Positions 18,913 to 28,640 of a stretch of 64,000 bases of DNA are shown here, piece after piece. Each line of letters opens with the position of its first letter. Position 1 is the stretch's first letter. The notes under the pieces are model-generated. The model was not told the DNA's origin. It was given only the letters and a program-made list of their open reading frames with translations, and made no database searches. Origin of the DNA: Lachnoanaerobaculum sp. OBRC5-5 (GTDB taxonomy: Bacteria > Bacillota > Clostridia > Lachnospirales > Lachnospiraceae); the NCBI RefSeq assembly GCF_000296385.1, contig NZ_JH815185.1, forward strand, positions 165,960 through 229,959, in the 5' to 3' direction. A program made the translations under genes and the position numbers.

Positions 18913-21492
18913 ATGTACAGTTTTACAGTTAACGGTAAATTGGTTGAAACTGAAAAAGAAGTGTCACTTTTAAGATTTTTACGTGACGATTTAAAGCTCA
19001 AATCTATAAAAGACGGATGTAGTCAGGGAGCTTGCGGTACTTGTACCATTATAATTGACGGAAAAGCTACCAGAGCCTGTGTTATGACTACAAAAAGAGC
19101 ACAGGGAATGAACATTGTTTCTGTTGAGGGATTAAGCGACTTTGAAAAAGAGGCATTTGTATATGCATTCGGATCAAAAGGTGCTGTACAGTGCGGATTC
19201 TGTATTCCGGGTATGGTAATGTCAGGTAAAGCTCTTATTGACAGAAATCCTAATCCTACAGAAGACGAAATCAAAGAGGCGATAAAGGGAAATATCTGTA
19301 GATGTACAGGATATAAGAAGATTATTGAGGGTATTGACCTTACGGCTCAGATACTTAGAGGCGATAGAAAGATTGATGAAGAGCTTGAAAAGGGTGATGA
19401 CTACGGTGTAGGTTCAAATGCTTTCAGAATTGATGTAAGAGACAAGGTTCTCGGTATCGGTGAGTATGTTGATGATGTGGAACTTGAAGATATGCTTCAT
19501 GTTTCAGCAGTAAGAACAAAATACCCTAGAGCAAGAGTACTTGATATCGACTTCTCAGAGGCTTTGGCACTTGAAGGTGTAGTTGCGGTATATACAGCAG
19601 AGGATGTACCTAACAATAAGGTGGGACATATTCAGCAGGACTGGGATGTAATGATCGCAAAGGGTGACGTTACAAGATGTATGGGTGATGCTATTTGTCT
19701 CGTAGTTGCTGAGAGTGAAGAAATATTAAAGAAGGCTAAGGCGCTTGTTAAGGTTGAATATGAGGTGCTTGAGCCTGTAAGAAATATAGATGAGGCTAAG
19801 GCGGAGAATGCACCTAAGGTTCATCCAAACGGAAACCTTTGTCAGTCAAGACATGTTAAAAGAGGTGATGCAAAGGAAGCAATCGCAAATTCAAAGTATA
19901 CTGTTACCGAGACATTTGATACACCTTTTACAGAGCATGCCTTCCTTGAGCCGGAGTGTGCTATAGCAATGCCGTATAAGGACGGTGTAAAGATTTTCAG
20001 TACCGATCAGAGTGTATTCGATACAAGAAAAGAAGTAGCTATAATGTTCGGCTGGGATCCGTCAAAAGTTGTTGTAGAGAACAAGTATGTAGGTGGCGGA
20101 TTCGGTGGAAAAGAGGACGTTTCCGTTCAGCATATAGCGGCACTTTGTGCATATAAGCTTGGAAGAACCGTTAAGGCGAAGTTTAGCAGAGACGAGTCGC
20201 TTGCATTCCATCCGAAGCGTCATGCAATGCACGGTACATTTACTCTTGGATGTGATGAAAACGGTATATTTACAGGACTTGACTGTGATATCTATTTTGA
20301 TACAGGTGCATATGCGTCTCTTTGCGGACCTGTACTTGAGCGTGCATGTACTCATGCGGTAGGACCATATTGCTATCAGAATCATGACATTAGAGGATAC
20401 GGATACTATACAAATAATCCTCCTGCAGGCGCTTTCAGAGGATTCGGAGTGTGCCAGAGTGAGTTTGCGCTTGAGTCCATTATAGATTTACTTGCAGAAA
20501 AGGTTGGAATATCACCTTGGGAAATCAGATACAGAAATGCTATCGAACCGGGCAAGGTATTGCCTAACGGACAGATAGCAGACTGTTCAACAGCTCTTAA
20601 AGAGACATTGGAAGCTGTAAAAGAGGCATATGAAGCAAACTATCCGAATGTAGGCTTGGCATGTGCTATGAAGAATGCCGGCGTAGGTGTAGGACTTCCT
20701 GATACAGGACGTGCAAAACTTATTGTTAATGACGGTGTTATAGAGATATATTGCGGTGCTTCCGATATCGGTCAGGGTTGTGCAACAATATTTATACAGA
20801 TGGCGGCGGAAACTTTGAATTTGCCGAAGTACAAGTTTAAAAATATGGGATGTAACTCTGAATTTGACCCTGATTCAGGTACTACTTCAGGATCAAGACA
20901 GACTCTTATAAGCGGTGAGGCCATAAGAAGAGTTTCTATTGAACTTAAAAAGGACCTTGATGCTGTTGGCGGAGATTTAAATAAGCTTAACGGTAAAGAC
21001 TACTATGCAGAGTACTTTGAGCCTACAGATAAGCTCGGTGCAGATGTACCTTTCCCTAAGTCTCATGTTGCATACGGATTCGCTACACATCTTGTTGTAC
21101 TTGATGATGACGGTAAGGTTAAAAAGGTTTACGCGGCTCATGACTCAGGAAAGGTGGTAAACCCTATTTCAATACAGGGTCAGATAGAGGGTGGAGTGCT
21201 TATGTCACTCGGATATGCACTTACAGAGGACTTTAAGCTTCAAGATTGTATGGTTAAGTCAAAGTATGGAACACTTGGTCTTATGAGAGCTACAGATATA
21301 CCTGAGATTGAGGCGATATATGTGGAGAAGGAAGAGCTCCTTGGAGTGGCATACGGTTCAAAGGGTATCGGTGAGATTGCAACAATTCCTACCGCACCGG
21401 CAGTACAGAATGCATACTATAAGAGAGACGGCAAATTAAGACCGAAATTACCTATGGATGACACATATTATACAAATAAAAAGAAAAAATAA
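18913..21492 (+). CDS. Molybdenum hydroxylase, selenium-dependent xanthine dehydrogenase type
   Basis: 859 residues from the ATG at 18913 (GGAGGG site); an ATG at 18880 adds 11 residues without a site. Residues 1-75 form a plant-type 2Fe-2S domain (CSQGACGTC), followed by the second 2Fe-2S domain (QCGFCIPGM, ICRCTGY). The rest is a molybdopterin domain with GGGFGGKED, AFRGFGV and the catalytic Glu in GSKGIGEIA. There is no FAD domain. Fusion of both parts in one chain of this size fits the selenium-dependent xanthine dehydrogenase group; an aldehyde oxidoreductase is the alternative. No cofactor or selenium genes are near. Confidence 0.8.
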   Translation: MYSFTVNGKLVETEKEVSLLRFLRDDLKLKSIKDGCSQGACGTCTIIIDGKATRACVMTTKRAQGMNIVSVEGLSDFEKEAFVYAFGSKGAVQCGFCIPGMVMSGKALIDRNPNPTEDEIKEAIKGNICRCTGYKKIIEGIDLTAQILRGDRKIDEELEKGDDYGVGSNAFRIDVRDKVLGIGEYVDDVELEDMLHVSAVRTKYPRARVLDIDFSEALALEGVVAVYTAEDVPNNKVGHIQQDWDVMIAKGDVTRCMGDAICLVVAESEEILKKAKALVKVEYEVLEPVRNIDEAKAENAPKVHPNGNLCQSRHVKRGDAKEAIANSKYTVTETFDTPFTEHAFLEPECAIAMPYKDGVKIFSTDQSVFDTRKEVAIMFGWDPSKVVVENKYVGGGFGGKEDVSVQHIAALCAYKLGRTVKAKFSRDESLAFHPKRHAMHGTFTLGCDENGIFTGLDCDIYFDTGAYASLCGPVLERACTHAVGPYCYQNHDIRGYGYYTNNPPAGAFRGFGVCQSEFALESIIDLLAEKVGISPWEIRYRNAIEPGKVLPNGQIADCSTALKETLEAVKEAYEANYPNVGLACAMKNAGVGVGLPDTGRAKLIVNDGVIEIYCGASDIGQGCATIFIQMAAETLNLPKYKFKNMGCNSEFDPDSGTTSGSRQTLISGEAIRRVSIELKKDLDAVGGDLNKLNGKDYYAEYFEPTDKLGADVPFPKSHVAYGFATHLVVLDDDGKVKKVYAAHDSGKVVNPISIQGQIEGGVLMSLGYALTEDFKLQDCMVKSKYGTLGLMRATDIPEIEAIYVEKEELLGVAYGSKGIGEIATIPTAPAVQNAYYKRDGKLRPKLPMDDTYYTNKKKK

Positions 21493-21508
21493 ATAAGGAA
21501 TACTTTTT

Positions 21509-21539
21509 GTTGGGATTCGATATGGATCCCAACTTTTTT
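21509..21539 (+). terminator. Terminator after the molybdenum hydroxylase
   Basis: GTTGGGAT (21509-21516) and ATCCCAAC (21526-21533) form a perfect 8-bp stem followed by six T residues. Confidence 0.88.
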
Positions 21540-21562
21540 ATTTCAAAAATAATAAACATATG

Positions 21563-21591
21563 TTGAAAAAAGTCCCGAGATGTATTATAAT
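21563..21591 (+). promoter_or_regulatory. Promoter of the MMPL transporter operon
   Basis: TTGAAA (21563-21568), a 17-base spacer and TATAAT (21586-21591) give a near-consensus sigma-A promoter 61 bases before the gene. Confidence 0.8.
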
Positions 21592-21652
21592 ACCGAAATA
21601 ATAGTCATATGTCTAAAAATATACATAAGTATAAAGAATAGGAGAGAGAAAG

Positions 21653-23989
21653 ATGTTTGAAAAGATTGCTTCATTTATAGTGAATAAAAGAAAAGCTTTT
21701 CTGGTATTTTTTATTCTTGCCGCAGTATTCGGAGTATTCAGTTCATCATGGGTAAAGGTAAGTGATAAATTATCAGACTATTTACCGCAAACCTCCGAAA
21801 CTAAGCAGGGACTTGATATTATGGACGAGAGCTTTACAACTTTCGGAACGGCAAAAGTTATGATTTACAATGTTGATTACGAAAAAGCTCTTGAAGTATC
21901 AAAAGAAATTGCGGATATTAAGGGAGTTTCAAAAGTAGATTTTTATGATAAGTCCGATAAGGATTATGAAAATAAGAATATCGAAGATTATTATAAGAAT
22001 TTTTCAGCCCTTTATACCATCAGCTTTGATGATGTTGAAAGCTCAAAATTGGTTCAGGACGCAATAGTTAAGGTCAGAGACTCGGTCTCACCCTATGACA
22101 ATGTTGTATATACAACTATTGATAAGGATGATGCCAAAGATTTGAACAAGGATATGAAGGTTATATTTGTCCTTGTAATAATCATAATAATTGCAGTGTT
22201 ATTGTTCACCTCACAAACATATATGGAAATATTGATTTTCATGCTTACATTCGGAATAGCGATAGTACTGAATATAGGTACAAATTTTATATTCGGAAGA
22301 ATCTCGTTTGTAACAAAGGCTGTAGGTGTAGTATTGCAGCTGGCACTTGCTATTGACTATGCAATAATACTTTTCCACAGATTTATGGAGGAAAGAAGGG
22401 AGTATAAGCCTAAGCATGCTCTTATAAAAGCACTTGCAAAGGCTATACCAGAGATATCATCAAGCTCTCTGACCACTATGGCAGGTATGGTGGCACTCAT
22501 GACAATGCAGTTTCAGATAGGTATGGACCTTGGAAGAGTTTTGCTTAAGTCAATTATATTCAGTATGCTTGCGGTATTTGCATTTATGCCTGCACTTATA
22601 ATGATGTTTGAAAAACAGATTGAAAAATCAATGCATAAAAATTTTGTACCGAATATAGAAGTATTTGGAAGCGGAATTTTAAAGTTGAAAAGAATTATAC
22701 TTCCTTTATTTATAGTTATTACAGTAGGTGGAGCTATACTTTCAAGCAAAACCGGATATATATTTGATGTAAATTCCATAGAGTCTGATAAGAAGACGGA
22801 ATATCTTGAGGCGAAGGAAAAGATAGAGGAGCAGTTTGGAAGAAGCAATATAATGGCGATAGTTATTCCGAAAGAGGACTATTTGCGAGAGGCCGCACTG
22901 CTTAAAGAGGTTTCAAATATTCAGGGAGTAAAGAGTGTCACAGGACTTGCGAATATTGAAGTAGGTAATAACGGCGAATATGTACTTACAGACAGTTTAA
23001 ATCCGAGGGAGCTGGCGGAGATTGCAGATGTTGATGTGGATCTTGTAAAGGCCGCATACAGATTCTATGCATTAAAGAATGAGCAGTATGGTGCGTTTAT
23101 GAAGAGCATTGACAGCTATAAAATACCTGTAATAAATATGGTGGACTTTTTATATAACCAAATTGAAGAGGGCGGTCTTGATATAGATGAGGATACTATC
23201 AGCGATATAGAAGATATACATAAGAGTATAACAGATGCAAGAAAACAGCTGGAAAGTGAAAAGTATTCAAGAATTTTACTTATATGGGATAAGCCTCTTG
23301 AAGGTGAAGATACCTTTAGCAATATAGATAATGTGCGAGAAATAGCAAAAAAATATTATGATGAAGCATATGTTGTCGGCGACAGTTCAAGTGATTATGA
23401 TATCAGCAAATCATTTGGAGGTGACAATTTAAGGATCAGTATTGTAACGGCACTTTTGGTTGGTGTTATATTACTTTTTACATTCCAAAATGCGGCATTG
23501 CCTTTTATATTGGTACTTACCATACAGGGAAGTATATGGATAAACTTCAGTTTGCCATATATTACAGGAGAAAATATGTTCTTCTTAAGTTATTTGATAG
23601 TAAGTTCAATACAGATGGGAGCGACAATTGATTATGCAATTGTTATCACAAGCAGATATCTGGCTCTGAGAGAAGAGATTTCGGACAGAAAGAATGTAAT
23701 ATCAAGAACTTTAAATGAAGCCTTCCCTACGATAGTTACATCGGGAAGTATTATGGCGGCTTCAGGATTTGTAATAGGAAATATCACATCAAATCCGACC
23801 ATTGCATCTCTCGGAAAAACTCTTGGAAAGGGAGTTGTTATTTCAATGATAATGGTAATGGTGGTGTTGCCGATATTGCTTTATACTTTTGATTTCATTA
23901 TTGACAAGACATCGTTTTCAAGAAAAATAAATGAGGAGGAGAATAAGAGAGAAGATGAAGAAGAAAACAGCATTATTACTGAGTCTTAG
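21653..23989 (+). CDS. MMPL/RND-family membrane transporter
   Basis: 778 residues with the RND layout: a first helix (about 13-30), a large outside domain, five more helices with VVLQLALAIDYAIILFHRFM in the middle of the first half, then a second similar half (SSIQMGATIDYAIVITSRYL). The Asp in each ALAIDYA/GATIDYA motif marks the proton-relay helices. The family exports lipids or other hydrophobic compounds, or controls wall assembly. An AGGAGAGAG site precedes the ATG. The downstream surface-protein gene begins inside its 3' end, so the two are coupled. Confidence 0.9.
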   Translation: MFEKIASFIVNKRKAFLVFFILAAVFGVFSSSWVKVSDKLSDYLPQTSETKQGLDIMDESFTTFGTAKVMIYNVDYEKALEVSKEIADIKGVSKVDFYDKSDKDYENKNIEDYYKNFSALYTISFDDVESSKLVQDAIVKVRDSVSPYDNVVYTTIDKDDAKDLNKDMKVIFVLVIIIIIAVLLFTSQTYMEILIFMLTFGIAIVLNIGTNFIFGRISFVTKAVGVVLQLALAIDYAIILFHRFMEERREYKPKHALIKALAKAIPEISSSSLTTMAGMVALMTMQFQIGMDLGRVLLKSIIFSMLAVFAFMPALIMMFEKQIEKSMHKNFVPNIEVFGSGILKLKRIILPLFIVITVGGAILSSKTGYIFDVNSIESDKKTEYLEAKEKIEEQFGRSNIMAIVIPKEDYLREAALLKEVSNIQGVKSVTGLANIEVGNNGEYVLTDSLNPRELAEIADVDVDLVKAAYRFYALKNEQYGAFMKSIDSYKIPVINMVDFLYNQIEEGGLDIDEDTISDIEDIHKSITDARKQLESEKYSRILLIWDKPLEGEDTFSNIDNVREIAKKYYDEAYVVGDSSSDYDISKSFGGDNLRISIVTALLVGVILLFTFQNAALPFILVLTIQGSIWINFSLPYITGENMFFLSYLIVSSIQMGATIDYAIVITSRYLALREEISDRKNVISRTLNEAFPTIVTSGSIMAASGFVIGNITSNPTIASLGKTLGKGVVISMIMVMVVLPILLYTFDFIIDKTSFSRKINEEENKREDEEENSIITES

Positions 23990-26942
23990 TTTAATATTCG
24001 GAAATGTTTTACCGGTATATGCGACTGCAAATGTCGATATCAACTCTGTGCAAAATACACAGGATATTATAAATATAAGCAGCGCCGATGAACTCATAAG
24101 TCTTTCAAAGGGTTCTACAGTTGAGAATTTCACATTAAATAAGACCTATGTTTTAACAAATGATATTGACTTGTCAGATAAGGACTTTAAGCCTGTTTCA
24201 ATATTCTCCGGAACTCTTGACGGCAGCGGATATACAATAAAGGGACTTAATGTAAGCGAAAAAAGTACCGGTGCAGGTCTTATAAGTGTACTCGGTACAA
24301 AGGGAAGCATTAAGAATCTTAATGTAGAAGGAAATATAAGCCCTGACGGAGGTAAGACGGTTGTAGGAGGAGTTGTAGGAACCAATAAAGGCGTTATAGA
24401 GAATGTGAGTTTTGCCGGATATGTAACAGCTTATAAAAGAGTAGGAGGTATAGCCGGTGTAAATGATGAAAGCGGATTTATAATCAACTCAAAAAATCAT
24501 GCTGCCATAACAGGCACAAAAATAGTCGGAGGTATCTGCGGATATAATAAGGGAAGTATCGTAGGCTCACAAAACCTTGGAAGAATTGCAGGTGATAATG
24601 AAAGTGTACTTCCTGATGATGATAAAATGAAAAGTATACCAAGTATTTCCGTTTCAAATGCCGTTACAGATGATGTTAAACAGGAGATGACAGGCGGAAT
24701 TGCAGGAGTATCAAGCGGAATTATAAGAGATTGTACAAACAGTGAAAAGGTAGGATACTCTCATATAGGATATAAAGTAGGAGGTATAGTAGGCTTACAG
24801 ACAGGTGCTGTAAATAATTGTATAAATGAAGCTTCCGTCTACGGCAGAAAGGATATTGGAGGTATAGCCGGATTATTAAAGCCTTATATAGAGATTTCAT
24901 ATGAAGGTGATACTATAGACAGCCTTGAAAGACAGACGGAAACACTGTCAAAGCTATTGGATGCTTTTGAGGCCGAGGTGGATAGGAATGCAACTATATT
25001 GGAGAATAATGTAGACGGCATTGATTCTAAAAAAAATGAGCTTGAAGACAGCATAAAAGAAAGAAAAAATTTCCACAGTGAAGAGGCGGATAAATTTGAT
25101 GCCGGGTTGAAAGAAAAAAATAATGATATAAAGAGTATAACCGGTAATATAAACTCCGATATTTCAGATATAGGAGATAATGTTGGAGATTTAAGGCATG
25201 GAGAGAGCTATAAGGATATCATCAATGACAGAAATACCAAACTTCAAAATCTTATTGCAGCTATAAAAAATATCAATGAGATATCTAAAAGAATGAAAAG
25301 TGATATTGAAGATAAAAAAGAAAGTGCCGACAATATTGCAGACGACTTTCAGGCAATTACTCATGAGATTGACGATTTGTACTCAAAATCAAATGAGTTA
25401 CTTGACTATCTGGATGATGAGAAAAGTGACTTAAGACAGAATCTTGATAATTCCTATGACACTGTAAGCACAAAAAAAGATGAGCTTGAAGCTGAGATAA
25501 ATAAAGCAAGGCAAGACTTAAGAAGCAGTAGACAGGATATAAAGGGCAGTGTTGACGGAGTAAGGAATGAAATTGACAATATAAGAGGAACTATTCAAAA
25601 CGGAGGGGACAGACTAAAAGAAAAGATAGATGACGGAAAAATTTATTTTGACGTATCTGTGAATCCGCCTAAGGAATATGTATACGGCAGACTGGAAAAC
25701 TCTGCAAACAGGGCAATTATAAACGGTGATATAAATACAGCAGGGATTGTAGGTAGGGTCGGTATAGATCCGGAGGACAGCATTATCACGGAAACAGACA
25801 TTAAAGATGATGTTGATAAAAGAGGAGAGACATCTCTTAATTTTTCAAATAATGTATATGCTCTGATACAGTCAAATACAAATGAAGGTGAAATAAATGT
25901 AAAAAATGACTACGCAGGAGGCATAGTGGCAAAAGCCGATTATGGGGCAGTCATTGCAAACAAAAACTTTGCCGATGTCAGTTCACAAAACGGATCTTAT
26001 ATAGGAGGAATTGCAGGTTACAGCAAAAACCTTATTAAAGATTCTTATATGCTTGGAGATGTAAAAGGAACCGATTATATAGGAGGAATTGCAGGAATTG
26101 CAAAAGATTTGATTGGAAATACCGCCATGAGTACTGTAGTCAGCAGTAATTCCGGAAGATTCGGAAGTATTGCAGGAGATGTTTTAAAAGACTCCTATGT
26201 AAGTGCAAACAGATATGTTGATGAAGGCGTCGGAGCGATAAATGATATAACTCTAAACTCCGAAGCAGGTATTGTCTCATATGAGGAACTTTTACAGGAT
26301 AATAATACTCCTGAAGGATTTAAAACGCTAAGAGTAAATTACTTTGTGGGAGATGATATTATAAAGACTGTAAATGTAGCCTATAATTCATATGTCAGCG
26401 GTGTCGATATTCCGAAGGCTCCGGAGGTTGAAGGGTATAATACATACTGGGAGAATAAGGAATTAAACAATATAAAGAGAAATATAAATATACATTTGGT
26501 TGAGGAAAGATGGAATAAAAATATTTCGGCAAATACAAATGTAAACGGTAAGCCTGTTTTACTTGCAAGTGCATTATTCTATGAAGGGACAAGTATTCAA
26601 GTGGAAGAGACCGGTATACCTGAAACAGATAAAGATGTGATTAAGGCATATAAATACAGCATAATACCTGGAGGAAAATATATTAATGAGGGCATTGAGC
26701 TTAGAGTTTTAAATGAGGACGGTAAGGCAAATGCTGTAGGAATAAAGACTGAAAACGGTATTATAAAAGCAGATACAACCAAAGTCGGGTCTTATCTGAG
26801 CTTTAAAGTAGACAGTCCACAGGGAGAAATTGTTCTGATCAGGACTGAGAGTATAAATAAATATATTATTATACTTTCATTTATAGGGGCTGTCGCCGTA
26901 ATAATTTCAGGATATCTTTATTATAAGAAGAAAAAGAAATAA
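23955..26942 (+). CDS. Large GLUG-repeat, coiled-coil surface protein
   Basis: 995 residues from the ATG at 23955; an ATG at 23931 in the same frame is possible. A signal peptide (cleavage near VYA) is followed by beta-helical GLUG-type repeats (VGGVVGTNKG, VGGIAGVND, VGGICGYNKG, TGGIAGVSSG, VGGIVGLQTG), a long charged coiled coil (about residues 320-570), more GLUG repeats (AGGIVAK, IGGIAGY, IGGIAGIAKD), a beta-rich part and a C-terminal membrane helix with a KKKKK tail. It is probably a membrane-anchored outer protein. It starts 35 bases before the end of the MMPL gene. Function unknown; I infer a partner of the transporter. Confidence 0.8.
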   Translation: MKKKTALLLSLSLIFGNVLPVYATANVDINSVQNTQDIINISSADELISLSKGSTVENFTLNKTYVLTNDIDLSDKDFKPVSIFSGTLDGSGYTIKGLNVSEKSTGAGLISVLGTKGSIKNLNVEGNISPDGGKTVVGGVVGTNKGVIENVSFAGYVTAYKRVGGIAGVNDESGFIINSKNHAAITGTKIVGGICGYNKGSIVGSQNLGRIAGDNESVLPDDDKMKSIPSISVSNAVTDDVKQEMTGGIAGVSSGIIRDCTNSEKVGYSHIGYKVGGIVGLQTGAVNNCINEASVYGRKDIGGIAGLLKPYIEISYEGDTIDSLERQTETLSKLLDAFEAEVDRNATILENNVDGIDSKKNELEDSIKERKNFHSEEADKFDAGLKEKNNDIKSITGNINSDISDIGDNVGDLRHGESYKDIINDRNTKLQNLIAAIKNINEISKRMKSDIEDKKESADNIADDFQAITHEIDDLYSKSNELLDYLDDEKSDLRQNLDNSYDTVSTKKDELEAEINKARQDLRSSRQDIKGSVDGVRNEIDNIRGTIQNGGDRLKEKIDDGKIYFDVSVNPPKEYVYGRLENSANRAIINGDINTAGIVGRVGIDPEDSIITETDIKDDVDKRGETSLNFSNNVYALIQSNTNEGEINVKNDYAGGIVAKADYGAVIANKNFADVSSQNGSYIGGIAGYSKNLIKDSYMLGDVKGTDYIGGIAGIAKDLIGNTAMSTVVSSNSGRFGSIAGDVLKDSYVSANRYVDEGVGAINDITLNSEAGIVSYEELLQDNNTPEGFKTLRVNYFVGDDIIKTVNVAYNSYVSGVDIPKAPEVEGYNTYWENKELNNIKRNINIHLVEERWNKNISANTNVNGKPVLLASALFYEGTSIQVEETGIPETDKDVIKAYKYSIIPGGKYINEGIELRVLNEDGKANAVGIKTENGIIKADTTKVGSYLSFKVDSPQGEIVLIRTESINKYIIILSFIGAVAVIISGYLYYKKKKK

Positions 26943-26959
26943 ATAGATTAAATACAATC

Positions 26960-26990
26960 GAGCTGTACAAAGTTTTGTACAGCTCATTTT
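26960..26990 (+). terminator. Terminator after the GLUG protein gene
   Basis: GAGCTGTACAA (26960-26970) and TTGTACAGCTC (26975-26985) form an 11-bp stem with a short loop, followed by ATTTTG. Confidence 0.8.
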
Positions 26991-27005
26991 GATAATTTAC
27001 CTGTA

Positions 27006-27035
27006 TTGAAAAAGACTGTGAAGTTTTAGTATAAT
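27006..27035 (+). promoter_or_regulatory. Promoter of the SGNH hydrolase-LysR-proC group
   Basis: TTGAAA (27006-27011), an 18-base spacer and TATAAT (27030-27035), 33 bases before the hydrolase gene. Confidence 0.7.
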
Positions 27036-27068
27036 AGAAGAAAACTATGATAACAGATAGGAAGTAAT

Positions 27069-27719
27069 ATGAAAAAGAGAGTTGTTATTTTTGGAGATTC
27101 AAATACCTGGGGATATGATGCTGCTACAGGGGGCAGATTTAACGAAGAAATCAGATGGCCTATGGTAGCTGCAAATCTTCTTGGCAATGAATATAGAATA
27201 TTGGAAGAGGGGCTTTGCGGAAGAACCACCTGTCTTGACGATCCTTTCAATGAGGGACTGTCAGGACTTACATATCTTTTGCCATGCTTACAGACTCATT
27301 CACCTGTTGATATGCTTGTTATTATGCTTGGAACAAATGACTGCAAGCAAAGATTTTCTTTGACTGCCGCAAATATTGCTCTCGGAATGAGAAGACTTGT
27401 AAAGAAGGCTCTTGAGGCGGAAGTTTGGAGGGATAAGCCGAATATACTTGTAATTGCACCGGGACCGATATTAAAGGAGTGTGAACTTTCAGATGTAGGC
27501 AAAAATATGGGTATATGCTCCGATAAATCCTATGAAATTGCAAAAGAGTATGAAATTATAGCAAAGGAACTTGGAGTGGGATTTTTTGATTCGGCTTCAT
27601 GTGTCACTATGAATGATATCGACTTTATGCATTTAACTGCAGACTCACATAAATCACTTGCAAAGAAGGTAAGCGAAAATATAAAGAATACTTTGGAAAG
27701 TAAAGAATTGAAGGCATAG
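27069..27719 (+). CDS. SGNH/GDSL-type hydrolase
   Basis: 216 residues with the block I nucleophile GDSNTWG (near residue 8), block III GTND and a C-terminal DSH pair in HLTADSHKSLA, where Asp and His complete the triad. There is no signal peptide. Family members are esterases, arylesterases or carbohydrate deacetylases; the substrate is not visible. The LysR gene begins one base after the stop codon, so the two are cotranscribed. Confidence 0.85.
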   Translation: MKKRVVIFGDSNTWGYDAATGGRFNEEIRWPMVAANLLGNEYRILEEGLCGRTTCLDDPFNEGLSGLTYLLPCLQTHSPVDMLVIMLGTNDCKQRFSLTAANIALGMRRLVKKALEAEVWRDKPNILVIAPGPILKECELSDVGKNMGICSDKSYEIAKEYEIIAKELGVGFFDSASCVTMNDIDFMHLTADSHKSLAKKVSENIKNTLESKELKA

Positions 27720-27720
27720 T

Positions 27721-28632
27721 ATGACTTTAACCCAATTAAAATATGCTATAGAAGTGGCAAATGCCGGCTCAATAAATAAGGCCGCAGGAAATCTGTTTAT
27801 TACACAGCCAAGCCTTTCATCGGCAATTGCAGAGTTGGAATCTGAAATAGGAATAAAACTTTTTTCAAGGAATAACAGAGGCATATTTCTTACACCGGAA
27901 GGCAGTGAATTTGTAGGATATGCAAGGCAGGTAGTTGAGCAGTTTGATTTGATAGAGGCAAAATATATTTCAAGTCCGAAGCTAAAAAAGAAATTCAGTG
28001 TATCAATGCAGCACTATACTTTTGCAGTAAGTGCTTTTGTAAATCTGGTAAAGCAATTCGGTATGGATGAATATGAATTTGCGGTACATGAGACAAAGAC
28101 ATTTGATGTTATCAATGATGTAAAGACATTTAAAAGTGAGATAGGAATACTTTATTTGAATGATTTTAATAAAAATATTCTGACAAAACTTTTTAATGAA
28201 TCAAATCTTGTCTTTGCTCCGCTTATGGAGTGCAGTATTTATGTTTATTTGTACAGAAATCATCCTTTGGCAAATAAGAGTAAGATAAAAATGGAAGAAC
28301 TTATGGATTATCCATGCCTTTCTTTTGAACAGGGAGAGTACAACTCTTTTTATTTTGCTGAAGAGGTACTTTCAACCTATGAATACCATAAACTTATAAA
28401 GGCAAATGACAGAGCGACCTTGCTTAATCTCATGGTAGGCTTAAACGGATATACACTTTGCTCAGGTATAATATGTGAAGAGTTAAACGGTGACGAGTAC
28501 ATGGCCGTAAAGCTTGATTCTGATGAGAAGATGACTATAGGCTATATTATGAGAAAAGATATAGCAATAAGTGAACTTGGTAAAAAGTATTTGGAAGAGG
28601 TATCCAAGTTTAAAGATAAGATATTGGAATAG
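27721..28632 (+). CDS. LysR-family transcriptional regulator
   Basis: 303 residues. Residues 1-60 are the LysR winged helix-turn-helix (MTLTQLKYAIEVANAGSINK, then ITQPSLSSAIAELE), followed by a linker helix and an effector-binding domain of normal length. It sits between the SGNH hydrolase and proC genes with gaps of 1 and 8 bases. The effector is unknown. It is unusual in being cotranscribed with its neighbours rather than divergent. Confidence 0.9.
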   Translation: MTLTQLKYAIEVANAGSINKAAGNLFITQPSLSSAIAELESEIGIKLFSRNNRGIFLTPEGSEFVGYARQVVEQFDLIEAKYISSPKLKKKFSVSMQHYTFAVSAFVNLVKQFGMDEYEFAVHETKTFDVINDVKTFKSEIGILYLNDFNKNILTKLFNESNLVFAPLMECSIYVYLYRNHPLANKSKIKMEELMDYPCLSFEQGEYNSFYFAEEVLSTYEYHKLIKANDRATLLNLMVGLNGYTLCSGIICEELNGDEYMAVKLDSDEKMTIGYIMRKDIAISELGKKYLEEVSKFKDKILE

Positions 28633-28640
28633 GAGATACA

